From Paraphaeosphaeria minitans (lineage: Eukaryota; Ascomycota; Dothideomycetes; Pleosporales; Didymosphaeriaceae), in the NCBI GenBank assembly GCA_015832175.1, contig WJXW01000001.1, forward strand, positions 682,001 through 746,000: DNA of 64,000 nucleotides. The letters run 5' to 3'. A program made the position numbers and the translations under genes. This document shows, in pieces, positions 21,932 to 32,585 of the stretch (within the stretch, counting starts at the first letter, position 1; each line of letters opens with the position of its first letter). The notes under the pieces are model-generated. The model had not been told where the DNA came from. It did not search any database and saw only the letters and a program-made list of their open reading frames with translations.

Positions 21932-22494
21932 AAGATGGTAATGCAGGTGAGAATACGGTGGAACAGTGAGGATATTTCGGTCGTGTGAGTAATATGGGGA
22001 AATTGATTGTTACGTTTTCGTTGAGGCAGATGTTGAGGGATTGAAATCGTACGTTCCGCTATAGTCGTGTTCGTCAGTAGGCAAAGGCCGTTCATGGGGG
22101 TTAAGAAGAAATCTCGACTGTTCAGAGTCTTAGTCTCAGATCAAATTTTACGACTGCTGGGCAGTCTGAACATGAATCCAAGTGTAGGGTACTCGAAGAT
22201 CCACGCGGCCCACAGTAGCTAATAATAAAGGAGGGTATCCTTGAAACCCTACAGTGAACCTCTACACTGCCTTACTATACTATAAGCCCACACACGTACG
22301 ATGGAGTGGGTTCATACAGCTCAAGGTGCCCGGCCTCCATGGCTTGAAGGACAACTCAGACGATACAGTAGCCTTGTAACCCTGAGCAGTGTGCTGTCCA
22401 TTGGCTCTGTGACAAAAGGCAAAAGGCAGAGAGAGCCTAATAAATATAAAGAGTGCGGCAACACCACGCAACTAGGTGCACGCCAGACACAAGC
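21932..22494. other. Intergenic
   Basis: No gene is supported between the secreted-protein gene and the tRNA. No repeats were seen. Confidence 0.35.
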
Positions 22495-22501
22495 AAAAAA
22501 A
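22495..22501 (-). terminator. RNA polymerase III terminator of tRNA-Leu
   Basis: Seven consecutive A on the plus strand (T on the tRNA strand) lie about 39 nt past the tRNA 3' end. This is the usual Pol III stop signal. Confidence 0.7.
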
Positions 22502-22539
22502 GAAACTCCCGACACCCACTCAGATGAGCGGACGAATGT

Positions 22540-22638
22540 TGATGAGAGTGGGACTCGAACCCACGCCACTTTCGTGACCAGGAATTAGTGTTAAGAAGAA
22601 CCTTAACCTGGCGCCATAACCAACTCGGCCATCTCACC
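22540..22638 (-). tRNA. trnL(aag): tRNA-Leu (anticodon AAG) with a 17-nt intron
   Basis: On the minus strand the acceptor stem GGTGAGA pairs with TCTCATC (one G-T pair), discriminator A. The D stem is GCC/GGC and the anticodon stem is CCAGG/CCTGG. The loop begins TTAAGG, so positions 34-36 read AAG. A 17-nt intron follows position 37 and contains CTTCTTAA, which can pair with the anticodon, as is usual for nuclear pre-tRNA introns. A class II variable arm (CAC-GAAA-GTG) and a T arm with GGTTCGAACCC (also the B box) are present. It reads CUU leucine codons. CCA is not encoded, as expected for eukaryotes. Confidence 0.95.
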
Positions 22639-23986
22639 GATCTCTGAGAGATGATTGATGAAAGATGAGGTTATTAAAAAAATATAATTACATGCAAAAA
22701 ATTGAGCGCAGCTTATTTGGTAAACCGACACACAGCTGATCCTGCTCGGCGGGGAACTTGAAAATTCAGCTGTGTGCGGGGCAGATACAGAGGACCTCCC
22801 GTGCCAGTGGCTCGGCTCCGCAGGCAGAAAATTTGCGCGCGACAGGACACACTTTATTCACCAACTAGTCACAGCGTCTAATATTTAAAACCGGACTCCT
22901 AGAGACGCACCCTATTAGGACTCGCTCGCTCGTTTATTCTATTACAAATTAACAAACGTTTAATAACGCAAGTTGATGTAGTCTAAGGTAGGCGCCTGGT
23001 TCCCTATCTCTTGTGTTAGCCATTGTGAGTGTGTTATTCAAGATGCAGAAACCCCAGAAACCCCGTGTTTTTCCACAACTCTACTTGCTGTCTCTTTTCA
23101 CGAGATACACTAGGCTTCAAAGTAAGGGCACGCTTTGGTCATATACTAAATTGGTCTTCTTATACCCTAGGCACATATATTGCACCGGGGCCATGCATGA
23201 TACTGTAGCAACCAAAGAATCGACTAGGATCATTCGTTTGTAAAGCATCGTCGAATCGTGGAGAGAGGCTGTTTACGTGGGAACTTCACCTGCTTATCTT
23301 CTAACGACGCCCAGGATCAAATTCACGTATGTAGTGCAGCGTGTGCACCCGTTAGTGATACAGCTTGTACTTTACAGCTGGTACTTAGTTTTTAGCAGCA
23401 CATATTATACAATCTTCTGCATAGTATGACTGCATAGTTCTTAATTAGAAAGGAGGCTTCAGTTAAGCGTTTGGGCATAGTATATACCATACTGCGTAAA
23501 CAAACTATACCTCGCCTTTTACGACCTCTGGCGCCTTAATGAATTAGGTAGAATGATTACACCTGCAGGAGTTTGCGATGGGCTTTGTCACCACAATCCC
23601 CGCAAATCTGTGTGGACTAGAAATCTACGCTACTCGTTAGGTACGTATGCACGAGATCAGAATTCGCCAAGACGGTACATCCGGATAGCGGTGTAGAGAT
23701 ATTTCCTGGCTAGGATTAGATGTCCTTAGGATTGTACGCACGGCAGTGATGTATTGGGTCGCTACAGACTGCTTGTCGTCTAAAAATGGCTAGGACGCCA
23801 CCTCAGCTCTGGACTGGCGAGCTGGAAACTCATGCGATCTTCTCAAACACTGTATATAGCCACTGTGAATGCCAACATCTCCTCCCTAAATCGTGGTTCA
23901 GCTGATCAATTAGCCAAAGCAAGCGTGGCCTCAAAATGTACCACCTCCGGAATGCACTGCTCAATCCTTCACCAAAAGGCCCAACC
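22639..23986. other. Long intergenic region
   Basis: No gene is supported in 1.3 kb. Several stretches are AT-leaning with TATA-like words (for example at 22672-22695 and 23470-23490). No terminal repeats or coding remnants were recognised. Confidence 0.35.
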
Positions 23987-24952
23987 ATGGCTGATGATAC
24001 AACTCGGGATCAGCAAGACACGCGCGAATGCATCGCTCGTGGCGAGCTCGAGGAGGTCCGAGGAGCAGCCTTCTACAAACGAACTTCAATCGTTGCGGAA
24101 CGATACTGCAAGATTGGAGACGGAGTAGACGCTCTGGAAGGCTATCTTCACTCCCTGTGGCATATGTACTACCAACTCAGTCGCAATACATCGCACGAAA
24201 CGGCGGCTCACGATCGCTTGATCCTCGACATCCTACGTATACAGGGACTGGGTCCGCTAACTAGGCCTGCGCGCGGGTTATACGGACTCGACATAGCTCG
24301 AACAGTTGATGGCACACTTTGGAACGATTTGCCATTCCTGGTCACTGACTTGACCGACCATTGGATCAGGGATTGTGCATCCATGTCGAGCGAACAGCGC
24401 TTGAACGCTGCGACCTTCTTGGCTAAACTGGCGTCAGCGCGTGTTAGCAAGGACAGAATGTGCCAGATTGCTCTCCTTTTATTTCGCTGGACTTTTGAGG
24501 AGGATCGAGAACTGACCTCCACAGAGGAGTCCGACGCCGAAGATACTCATCGAAGTATTTCAATGCTCGTTATCCAGCACCTACTCCCTTCTGCTTGTGT
24601 GTGGATCAAGGAGGCCGGTCATAATCTGATACTACTCTCGGATGTTTCTTGGAACGACTGCCCAAGCACAATTGGTCAGGGTGGCCCGAAGTTCGTAGAG
24701 TCAGACTTTGGAAAGCGATCACCGACTGGATTCACGCCGTGGAGATGGCTGTTCTGGCTCAAGCGTCTGCACGAGATTCGGGACGAGGCAAAAGAAGCCG
24801 AGGAGCAATGCCTAGGAGAGTATGCTAACGATGCAATCGAACTCATGTTTTCGACGGTGAAGGAGCGAAACTCGGAAATTCTGAGAGCCTACCAGGATGG
24901 TGGGGAGATCTTGCGTCAGGAGAAGCATCTGCTACGATTAAAAGAGGAATGA
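23987..24952 (+). CDS. DUF3632 family protein
   Basis: A single exon. The ATG at 23987 (caaccATGG context, MADDTTRDQQDTRE) is preferred over the in-frame ATG 51 bp upstream, giving 321 or 338 residues. Family-like features are HSLWHMYYQLSRNTS followed by AAHDRLILDILRIQGLG, then TLWNDLPFLVTDLTDHWI and, after a helical region, GFTPWRWLFWLKRLHEI and a charged C-terminal helix. DUF3632 is a fungus-restricted, mostly helical family, often expanded in filamentous ascomycetes. No function is established. No signal peptide or membrane segment is visible. Confidence 0.75.
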   Translation: MADDTTRDQQDTRECIARGELEEVRGAAFYKRTSIVAERYCKIGDGVDALEGYLHSLWHMYYQLSRNTSHETAAHDRLILDILRIQGLGPLTRPARGLYGLDIARTVDGTLWNDLPFLVTDLTDHWIRDCASMSSEQRLNAATFLAKLASARVSKDRMCQIALLLFRWTFEEDRELTSTEESDAEDTHRSISMLVIQHLLPSACVWIKEAGHNLILLSDVSWNDCPSTIGQGGPKFVESDFGKRSPTGFTPWRWLFWLKRLHEIRDEAKEAEEQCLGEYANDAIELMFSTVKERNSEILRAYQDGGEILRQEKHLLRLKEE

Positions 24953-25490
24953 AACTACCTGCTCCAAAGCTTCCATGTTCTGCATGGGCTACGCGGCGCT
25001 CCAGGCTGGTGGAAGATATTAAGTGTGGCGAAGCTGAATGAGAGTCAGAGTACACCAACAACATTAACGCCTCTTCTTGGTCGTTCACATATCCTACATT
25101 TCTGTATGCTACCCTTCCTAATCAAAATAGGACAATTGCTGAACAGTATTGTGTATGCGCGATGAGAGATGCGATTTGCACGCCCTCGCCCGGTTGCACC
25201 TGCCATTCCGAACATTGAGCTCCGAGCCCCACCTTCCCCAACAACTCTAGCGTCTGAGCCCCTCGGTGACGTCACCCCTCACCACTTCGTTCAGCTCCCA
25301 CGGTACTCATACAATGACAAAGGCTCTTATCGGTCACGCGCAAGGGTGCATAACTCTGCATAAATACCTCCTTATACCTTTGTTCACACTCACATCCAGA
25401 TACCTCAGACCACAAACCACACACTCCACCACGAATCCCCTACAAAGAACCCTCATCACGCGAACCTTCGCAAGCAAACCTAGACACAAC
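24953..25490. other. Intergenic / 5' region of the I78-type gene
   Basis: No separate gene is supported. The frame of the following gene stays open upstream to an ATG at 25314 (see the findings). A TATA-like ataaata at about 25360-25366 lies between the two candidate ATGs. Confidence 0.45.
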
Positions 25491-25834
25491 ATGCCTCTCG
25501 TCGTTCCCGGAATTCAGAGCCAGGGTGGAGAGCAGATCGATGAGTGGACGAACAAGTTGATGGGCAAGAAGATCGGTGACAACCACGATGAAGTTGTACG
25601 TGCTCCCCCGAAAGTATAGTTGACATCGACGCTCTTGCGCTTGCAGCCTGCACGTAGCCTCGTCTAGATGACAGTACTAACTATGGTATCCATCAGACCT
25701 TCGCCAAGAAGGACCTCCCCTCGGAGCACCGCGTCCTCCAGCCCGACTCGATGAGCACCATGGACCACAAGCCCGACCGCCTCAACGTCCACGTCGATGA
25801 GCAGGGAACCGTCAAGAACGTCCGATACGGTTAA
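25491..25834 (+). CDS. I78-type peptidase inhibitor-like small protein
   Basis: Two exons, 25491-25595 and 25697-25834, are joined across a 101-bp GTACGT...TCAG intron with a perfect TACTAAC branch site, giving 80 residues. The C-terminal half, LPSEHRVLQPDSMSTMDHKP then DRLNVHVDEQGTVKNVRYG, matches the I78 inhibitor core, in which the RxLxPxxxxTxDxxxxRLNVxxDexG pattern forms the binding loop and barrel. The N-terminal MPLVVPGIQSQGGEQIDEW is typical of the fungal relatives. The small size and lack of a signal peptide on this form suggest a cytosolic inhibitor of serine proteases, by family. A longer form from ATG 25314 would add 59 residues without any acidic residue, ending RTLITRTFASKPRHN, which resembles a mitochondrial presequence. 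Confidence 0.8.
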
Positions 25835-26913
25835 ACCTCCTAGATCACAATCACAATGCACATAATGTTACGAGCTAGGAGTTAGAACGTCAATCTCCGA
25901 AGCGTATTCATGAGACGCACGCTTTAAACAGAGTGTATGGATATGCATCAGGCTCATAAGAGTTAGCTTCTTGGTGTGTATTCGTAATATATGCGATGTA
26001 ATGGAAACATGACTTCATGAGTTACTAATCCAAATTTCCTGATCTGTGTTGTACAGTTATTCAAGTCAAGGTAACGCGCAATGGCAAATATATACACCCT
26101 CTACCCCACGCGTCTGCATCTGACAGTCAGGCATACTTGTCTCCCACCATGGGACCGTAATCCTATATGTTACGAATACTTCAAAATATCCTCTCATGTT
26201 CATAAGCATCCTTTGAAGGACTTTGTCTTGCAATAATTGGGTACGCAGTTTCCTGTGCTGGCGTAAGAAAGCCACGGCCCCCGAGAGTCTTAAAGCTTAG
26301 ACGCGAAGCATCAGATACAACACCAAAAGCGTAATTTGATGATCACAGGACAGTCTGCTAAGAAGCAATTGCTGACCACCTACCCAGTATATTAGGTCAA
26401 TGTAATAGAGATACGCACGAGCAGCCGTACGAGTCGTTTCATACTAGATGATCTGAATTGAACGTTCGTTTCCATCTATGTGTTGTAAATCCGAAGGGCT
26501 TCTCTCATACACTTCCAGACTGCGAAGGAAAGAACATGAAGCCATTGTTTCCATAACTCTTGTTTGCACTCAATACAATAAGAACAGCGGCTGGCCTGCC
26601 GGCCTCAAGATGTTCAGCGATCCCATCAGAGATAGTCGCTTGTGTCGACAACCACGCTGCAGCTCCGTCCTACCGTTCGAGCGCCCCTCCTCGATCAACT
26701 AAACATTATGGCAGGAGCATCATTATTTGGCGTCGATGTGCTGAGTGGAGAGAGCTTTTAGCGGACTGGTTTCAATGTTAATCACGTGCAGTTTGCAGAG
26801 AAAGGCATGGGGGTCTTTGGACAGAGCAACAAGGCTCGGGTTGAGTTGAACTTGGATGGTTTCGCGAGAGCGATGATTGGAACTGGGACTAGTAAAAGTT
26901 TTGACATAACCAG
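25835..26913. other. Intergenic with a possible coding relic at its 3' end
   Basis: No intact gene is supported. On the plus strand 26708-26917 reads as protein-like sequence (MAGASLFGVDVLSGESF, stop, then RTGFNVNHVQFAEKGMGVF and ARVELNLDGFARAMIGTG) interrupted by one TAG at 26759. The 'ttttag' there could also be a splice acceptor. I do not recognise the family. Confidence 0.3.
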
Positions 26914-28076
26914 TTAGATGGTTAGTCCTTTCGCGATGTCCGTGAATGCTTGGATCCCTTTGCGTCCCAAAGCAGTTCCTACGCCTACAGCCGTTGCGCC
27001 CACGGCTCTCATTCTCTTGTACCCTTCGGCATCTTCAACACCTCCTACGCCGATGATTTGGATGTGGCTTAACTCGTCATGCTGGAATAGTAAACCTTTG
27101 ATTGTGTAGACGTTACCCAGGGCAAGGGAATGCAACGGAGCACCAGCCAGACCTCCAATCCCGGTCCCGTTTGCGGAGTTGAGAACATGATGAAAATACT
27201 CATGCGGGGCGGGCGAGGAGGTTGTGGGTTCGGCGATAGGTCGTAGAAGTAGAGAGGATCCCAGCGTGTTGGTAGCTGTTATAAAGGATATTGGACAAGG
27301 AAGATGAGCCGGTTCGGCTTTTACGGATACTAGCAAGGCATTGATCATGGCTTGATATTGATCGTAATAAGTGTAAGGAGGTGTTTTAATGCCAATCTAT
27401 AGTAGCACCATAGTCAGTATAGCTTGCGACAATTCCATCCTGTTTTGCATACCGGGACATGAGTTGTGCCAACATGTGTATGCTTTCCTGCTAACACCGG
27501 CTCTACCTGCCGCGCAATCTCCTGCTTCAAAGCGACAAGATAAGCCAAAAGAGCATCCGAGCTATATGCTGGTGGCGGTTTCCCCGGGATATTCGGACAA
27601 GACAAATTGACTTCCATAGCGAGAGCCATGCGGACATGATTTTGTTGTTCGTGTATCTGCTTGTAGCACCCAACGACCTCCTCCACCGTCCCGGTGACTG
27701 AGACAATAAAAGGTTTGATAGGACCTGTGCTGGTTGATGTTTCATGCAGATGATCTGATATGGTCTTGATGAAGCCCAGGTACTGTTTCAACGGCAGAGG
27801 GCTATAGCCGAGCGTGTTCAAACTGCCGCTTGCGTCCGCCTTCTCTTGCCCGGTCGGGTTTGCGCTGCCAGCTTCATATGTAGCCGGATTGAAGAAAGCG
27901 AACTGGTGAGTACTCTCATCACTGGGGAAGCCCTCAAGTAACGACGTCCTGGTAGTTACTGCACCAATACTGGGGCAGTCGTAAAGCTCCTGCAGTTGCT
28001 CTAGCGTGGAGCACCATGGGTTAGCCGAATTGAGTAACGGAGGCTCGATGTGTAGCGGTCTCGTATGAGCGTCCAT
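26914..28076 (-). CDS. URA1: Dihydroorotate dehydrogenase, class 1A (cytosolic, fumarate type)
   Basis: Two exons, 28076-27453 and 27396-26914, are joined across a 56-bp GTATGC...ATAG intron in phase 0, giving 368 residues. Class 1A marks are the N-terminal TTRTSLLEGFP segment, EVNLSCPNIPGKPPPAY (the catalytic-loop Cys lies in the NLSCPN motif), GIKTPPYTYYDQYQAMINAL, FITATNTLG, GIGGLAGAPLHSLALGNVY, IQIIGVGGVEDAEGYKRMRA and VGATAVGVGTALGRKG. The class is soluble, uses fumarate, and converts dihydroorotate to orotate in UMP synthesis. No N-terminal membrane or mitochondrial targeting segment is present. Filamentous ascomycetes normally rely on the mitochondrial class 2 enzyme, so this is probably an additional copy. 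Its natural substrate could differ from dihydroorotate; that is inference. Confidence 0.88.
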
Positions 28077-28824
28077 ACTTCATAGAAACCAATATCACGG
28101 CTGCTGGCTTCCAAAGTCGCGCGAAAGGTGCCTTATGGAAGTTAACGATTTGAAAAAGGGATCGCTCAAAGTGCCAGATGAAAGACTCCTGTGATCCCCC
28201 CTTCTTGAATTCTTGAAGCGAACAAAGTCAAAGTTGTGGAATCCAACAGAAGTGATGCCAACCATTGAAAGATGCGTTTGCGGTCAAGATAAGAGTAGGG
28301 ACGAAGGTGGGGTGATGGTTGCACGCGATCGCGCGCTATTGAGCGCTAGCCTTCGGGATTTCTTGTGGCACCACATCATCTGGACATAACCTTAGCATTA
28401 ACTATTATTAAAATACTAGAACTAAAAAGATCTTTAAAAACTCGCTAAACTTAAACATTTGTTTTTAATTTTAATCTTCTAATTATATTTTTTTTATTAT
28501 ATTTTTTAAACTTTAACCCTGATTTTCTTCTTGAAAAAAAGAAAAAAAAAATAGACTACTATCAAATAGTTGAAAAAGAGACTTAGTTTAGATAGTTGAG
28601 TCAGATTCGCTAAACTCATTGTGTCCAAATGACCCGCACCCTCAAATTGCCCTTTCAACCTTCCAAGCCGTAGACGGCACCTCTGCTGTACAACAACACT
28701 GCCAATTCGACATGCGCGAGTACTGCGAAAGTCAATGAGATCACAACTTTTGCCAGCAACTCCAAGATGAAGTATCCTTCCAGAGTAGAGAGATGAGATG
28801 TCACACAGTCCGAGGAGCAGCACC
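28077..28824. other. Intergenic between DHODH and the Zn2Cys6 regulator (divergent)
   Basis: This is the shared upstream region of two divergently transcribed genes. It contains a sharply AT-rich island (see the repeat entry). No gene is supported. Confidence 0.45.
28380..28560. repeat. AT-rich island
   Basis: About 180 bp of strongly A/T-biased sequence with T-runs and A-runs (for example ttttttttattatatttttt) stands out from the roughly balanced flanks. It could be an old repeat mutated by RIP or a poly(dA:dT) promoter element. No repeat unit or terminal repeats were recognised. Confidence 0.6.
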
Positions 28825-30525
28825 ATGTCAGAGCTCGGAACGTCGAAGAAAAAGCGACGCGGTGGGCCGCGCCGGAAAACCGGTAGGTCGCTCGATAATG
28901 AACAGTTACATCGCTAAACAGCCTACAGGGTGGTATGTAGCACTTCAAGCCTCCAACGATTGTCGGTCGTCGATTGATCAGGTATCTGACTCATAGTCTC
29001 CAGCTATACCTGCAAGGCTCGACACAGTCGCTGTGACGAGAAAAAGCCTGTTTGCAGCAACTGCGAGCGATTAAACTTGAATTGCAAACAATCTGATTTC
29101 ATCGCGCCCTCTTCATGGAACAACCGACCTTCGGAGCCTGCGCCTACGCCTCCTACTCCTACCCCAGCCCCGCATGTGACTGTGGATGAGATGCAATTAG
29201 TCCCTGTTCAAGCCGAGGTATCCCCGGAGCATACCCTATTCATTGATTTCGAGCAACCAGCTTCTACGTGGGACATTTTTAAAACCAGGATAGACGGCCT
29301 AGATCAGGTATCAGACGACTTACCGCCCAATGATGTGTTTACCCAGCTCAATCTCGCGGTTCCCCGGTCACCGATGTTGAACTCTCCTTCTCTGTCTACC
29401 GAAGCCCCAGTGTCTTTGACGGCTGAGACTGCTTTTCTGTTACAAACGTACCTACGAACGGTCGCGAGGTGGATGGACCTGATGTGCCACAGTTCCACCT
29501 ATCAACTCATAATTCCTAAGTTGACGCTAACGTCACCCCTGCTCTTCCACTGCGTATGCGCCTGTAAGATCTACTATTGGTGACTTTGAAAGCTCTATCT
29601 CATATACCATCTAGTCACGGCCAAGCACCTTGCTCTTTCCAATCGTCGCAGTACTAATTGGGATTCTACGGCCCGTCATCACTACGGCCTGGGACTTCAC
29701 CACCTTATCCATGCACTCAACACGCCAAATCATCAACACGCTTTGACCGCGACTATTCTTCTCTCCAGCTATGAGATCATCGCCGGCATTGCCTCTGAAC
29801 ATCATCGCCGTCACATTCTCGGCCAGACTATGCTCATCAAGCACCACAACATCAACGCGCAGTCCACCGGAATGGACAAGGCGAATTTTTGGATCCATGC
29901 ACGACACGAGATCGGGTTTGCGCAGACGACAGGACGGCCCTTGATCTTGGACCCGGAAGAATGGGATGTACACTGGGAGGAGGGCGAGACTCGAGAGGAT
30001 GTGCTAGGGAACCACGTCCTCTGGATTCTCGCCCGCGTTCTCTGCCTGATATACGGCGATGAAGGGTGCACGTTATCCGGGAAGCGAAAACGCATCGCGT
30101 TCCTGCAAGAGCTCGAAAAGTGGCGCTCCAGCCTATCCGACACCTTCATCGGCATTCCTTACGGCGAAGTAGACGCTGAAGGTTTCCGAAAGGTATATTT
30201 CACCGTCACAGCGGCTGCGGCAGCTGCATTCTGGTACCACGTCACACATATCTTGTTGTATGCAGAGCCTACGCTACAAGAAGAGAGTTATAAGCCACTC
30301 ATACAAGACCAAGCGATGCGGCTGACAAATATTGCGATCTCTGAGTTTCCAGACTCGTTGAGGGTGTTTGCGACCCATGGGTTGTTCTTTGCAGCCAAGC
30401 ATATACAAGGTATAGCACGAAAGGCACGGATCTGGAATATACTCAATGATGTCGAGGCTGAGCTTGGGTACCACACGCGCAGCATGGTGAAGAGGCTTCA
30501 AGACATTGTGGAGCAGAGCCCGTGA
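28825..30525 (+). CDS. Zn(II)2Cys6 transcription factor with a 4-nt micro-exon
   Basis: Proposed exons are 28825-28882, 28929-28932 (four nucleotides), 29004-29563 and 29615-30525, giving 510 residues. Exon 1 ends in RRGGPRRKT plus one base. The micro-exon ggtg and the first base of exon 3 complete KTGCYTCKARHSRC, and the finger continues DEKKPVCSNCERLNLNC, a full C-x2-C-x6-C-x6-C-x2-C-x6-C cluster. Without the micro-exon, the alternative acceptor at 28996 keeps frame but replaces the first Cys with Ser. The rest resembles the ARCA/fungal_trans_2 regulators: a hydrophobic helical middle domain (LQTYLRTVARWMDLM, HYGLGLHHLIHALN, AHALTATILLSSYEIIAG-like segment) and IHARHEIGFAQTTGRP. It is a DNA-binding nuclear regulator; its targets are unknown. 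It is divergent from the DHODH gene. Confidence 0.82.
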
Positions 30526-31348
30526 GTAGTCAACGGTTGGCCCTACTGCAGTATATATCGCGTCGCGCTATAAGCCAGTTAGTAAATCATGTACTTTATC
30601 AGAAGTTGCGTTGTCTTAAGTAGTGTCGTTGGAAATATCTTTCATACACCAGTTCATCGAATGCTTCAACGCCGGGAAGGGTGCGCTTGGCCACGGAGAT
30701 AGGGCTGTGAGAGTGTTCGATATTCCACTTCTGACCGCTGCACATGCCGAGATAAAGCCGACTGACTCCTAGAATATTTGATCTCTAGCACAGTGGACGG
30801 CCTTTGTCGAGAGGCGGCGTTCTTGCAATGCCTTAGGGTTAGATGATCAGCGCGTTTCTCGACACTAAATAAATGAAGCAACGTACCCAGCCTCGCTCAA
30901 GAAGCGCGAAATCGATCGTGGAATCGTGGAGCCGGTCTTTAGGGGATTGTGGCAGACTCTGCCGGACATACAACCCATTGTTTCTCGATCTGCCGTCGCA
31001 GAAATCTTCCTGATGTCGAGAAGAGCAACCACCATTGCTATCGGTCGAAGCTGGAGACCAGGCTTTGTTTCTCAGGCTGCCAAGCTAGGTACCGTACCGT
31101 AAGTGCATGCATGCTTCAAGCCACCATGCGCGTCAGCTTCACGCCACGTGCCCTACGCCCAACAATATGGATTGATTACGCAAGCAAGTTCTGCCTGCAG
31201 CGACGAGGATTAAAAATGCCCACAATGCGCTCAATGCAACCGATGTCTATCTCTAGCTAACCTCACACTAGGTAAACATCAGCTCACTATAGGCCATTTC
31301 CGACTCGACCGCTGCACCGCGAAATACTTAGCGCCGTCTACCATCTAC
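30526..31348. other. Intergenic
   Basis: No gene is supported. A TAGGTACCGTACCG word lies at 31086-31099. Confidence 0.4.
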
Positions 31349-32045
31349 ATGCCCACTGTTACGATGCCCGTCACCGAATTCTCGCGACTCACCCTAAAAT
31401 CAGGGCTCAATGAAGACCAGAAGTTATTCGCAAAGCGGGGTCTTTCACGCGCGAAGAAGCTTATGGAGGACTTCACTGGCTACAACTTCCACATATTCCA
31501 AGAGATCGAGGACGTGGACCACACATACATTGTTGGCAAGTGGGCGTCAGTGGAGCAGCATATGAACGCTTGGATACCGTCGGAAGCGAATCAAGGACTG
31601 TTGAAGGACCTAGGGCCTTTTATCGACCTGGACTACCTGTTCCACATTGATGTGTCTTTCGGTTCAATCCCTCCTAGCGAAGAATCACCAATATTCAGCG
31701 TTGGGAGGCATGTGATGGAGAGCGAAAAGCGACCTGATTTCGAGACTACGTTCAAGAATCGAAGAAGCGGCTTGGAGGTGCACGCTCCGGGTTCAATCAA
31801 TGGTGGATGGCGTATTGAGAAGGAGCCTGGTAGAGAAGAGTTCGTTCTTTTTACTCCCTGGAGGTACGTCTCTAGAAGCATTCACCGTGAACCTGACTAC
31901 ACTCACTTCTTGACTGTCGCTAACTCGTGTCCGCTGTTGTAGGGATGTGGACCAACACATGGCTTTAGCCAAGACTAAAGAGTTCGAGGATATGTCGAGA
32001 TCAGCAATTATCTTCTGCTCGATGCTACCAAAATACGCCATGTAG
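31349..32045 (+). CDS. ABM-like dimeric alpha/beta-barrel protein
   Basis: Two exons, 31349-31863 and 31943-32045, are joined across a 79-bp GTACGT...GTAG intron in phase 2, giving 205 residues. The pattern is that of fungal antibiotic-biosynthesis-monooxygenase (ABM)-like proteins: two ferredoxin-like halves. The first half contains FTGYNFHIFQEIEDVDHTYI and VGKWASVEQHMNAWIPSEAN, and a second comes after LFHIDVSF. The C-terminus is FEDMSRSAIIFCSMLPKYAM. Cofactor-free oxygenation of small aromatics is one known activity of the fold, but many members are uncharacterised. No signal peptide is visible. Confidence 0.68.
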
Positions 32046-32585
32046 CACTTATGGAACTACCGAAACCATAGGGTAGGATCAGCTTGAGGTCAATCCTGGG
32101 TTTTAAGCATTTCATCAATGGTAACGTCATGGACGTCAGATGACCCCTCATATGCACTCTTTTGCGTGTCTGCTTGGAGCTCGAAGCTAGCTAATTGTTC
32201 CTCCTTCAACAAGAGCAAGTCTTCGCTTTCCGGTGCTTACTCGACTCCAAAGCGGTAGCTGCTTGTTGCGTTCTGATCACAATAGATGGCACAGAACCCC
32301 ATGAGTCATACGTGTCGCTGTTGACTGCTAATCGTGTGCAGACTGACCCAGGAAATGTACAATGTGTGGTAGTTTACACATAAAACTCATTCATGGATCC
32401 GGTTCTTCGCAATGAACTTGACGAATACCTAGGTATAACTCACATACAAGTCGACACATTGATAGGTACCTGGTTGACACCGCCATCACGTAAGCACGCG
32501 ATCCTTCGTAGCATTCCCAACTCGACTTGACCAATACCTACCTATTCTAATCTGATACCTTAGGTACTTCTCAACAAACCTAACC
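32046..32585. other. Intergenic with several TAGGTA/TACCTA words
   Basis: No gene is supported. Words of the TACCTAGGTA type occur at about 32425-32435, 32463-32472, 32535-32545 and 32562-32568, all upstream of the acetyltransferase gene. Confidence 0.45.

Noticed and set aside
22437..22637. 66-codon minus-strand frame starting MRWPSWLWRQ
   Set aside because: It is read through the tRNA-Leu gene and its flank; the tRNA structure is decisive.
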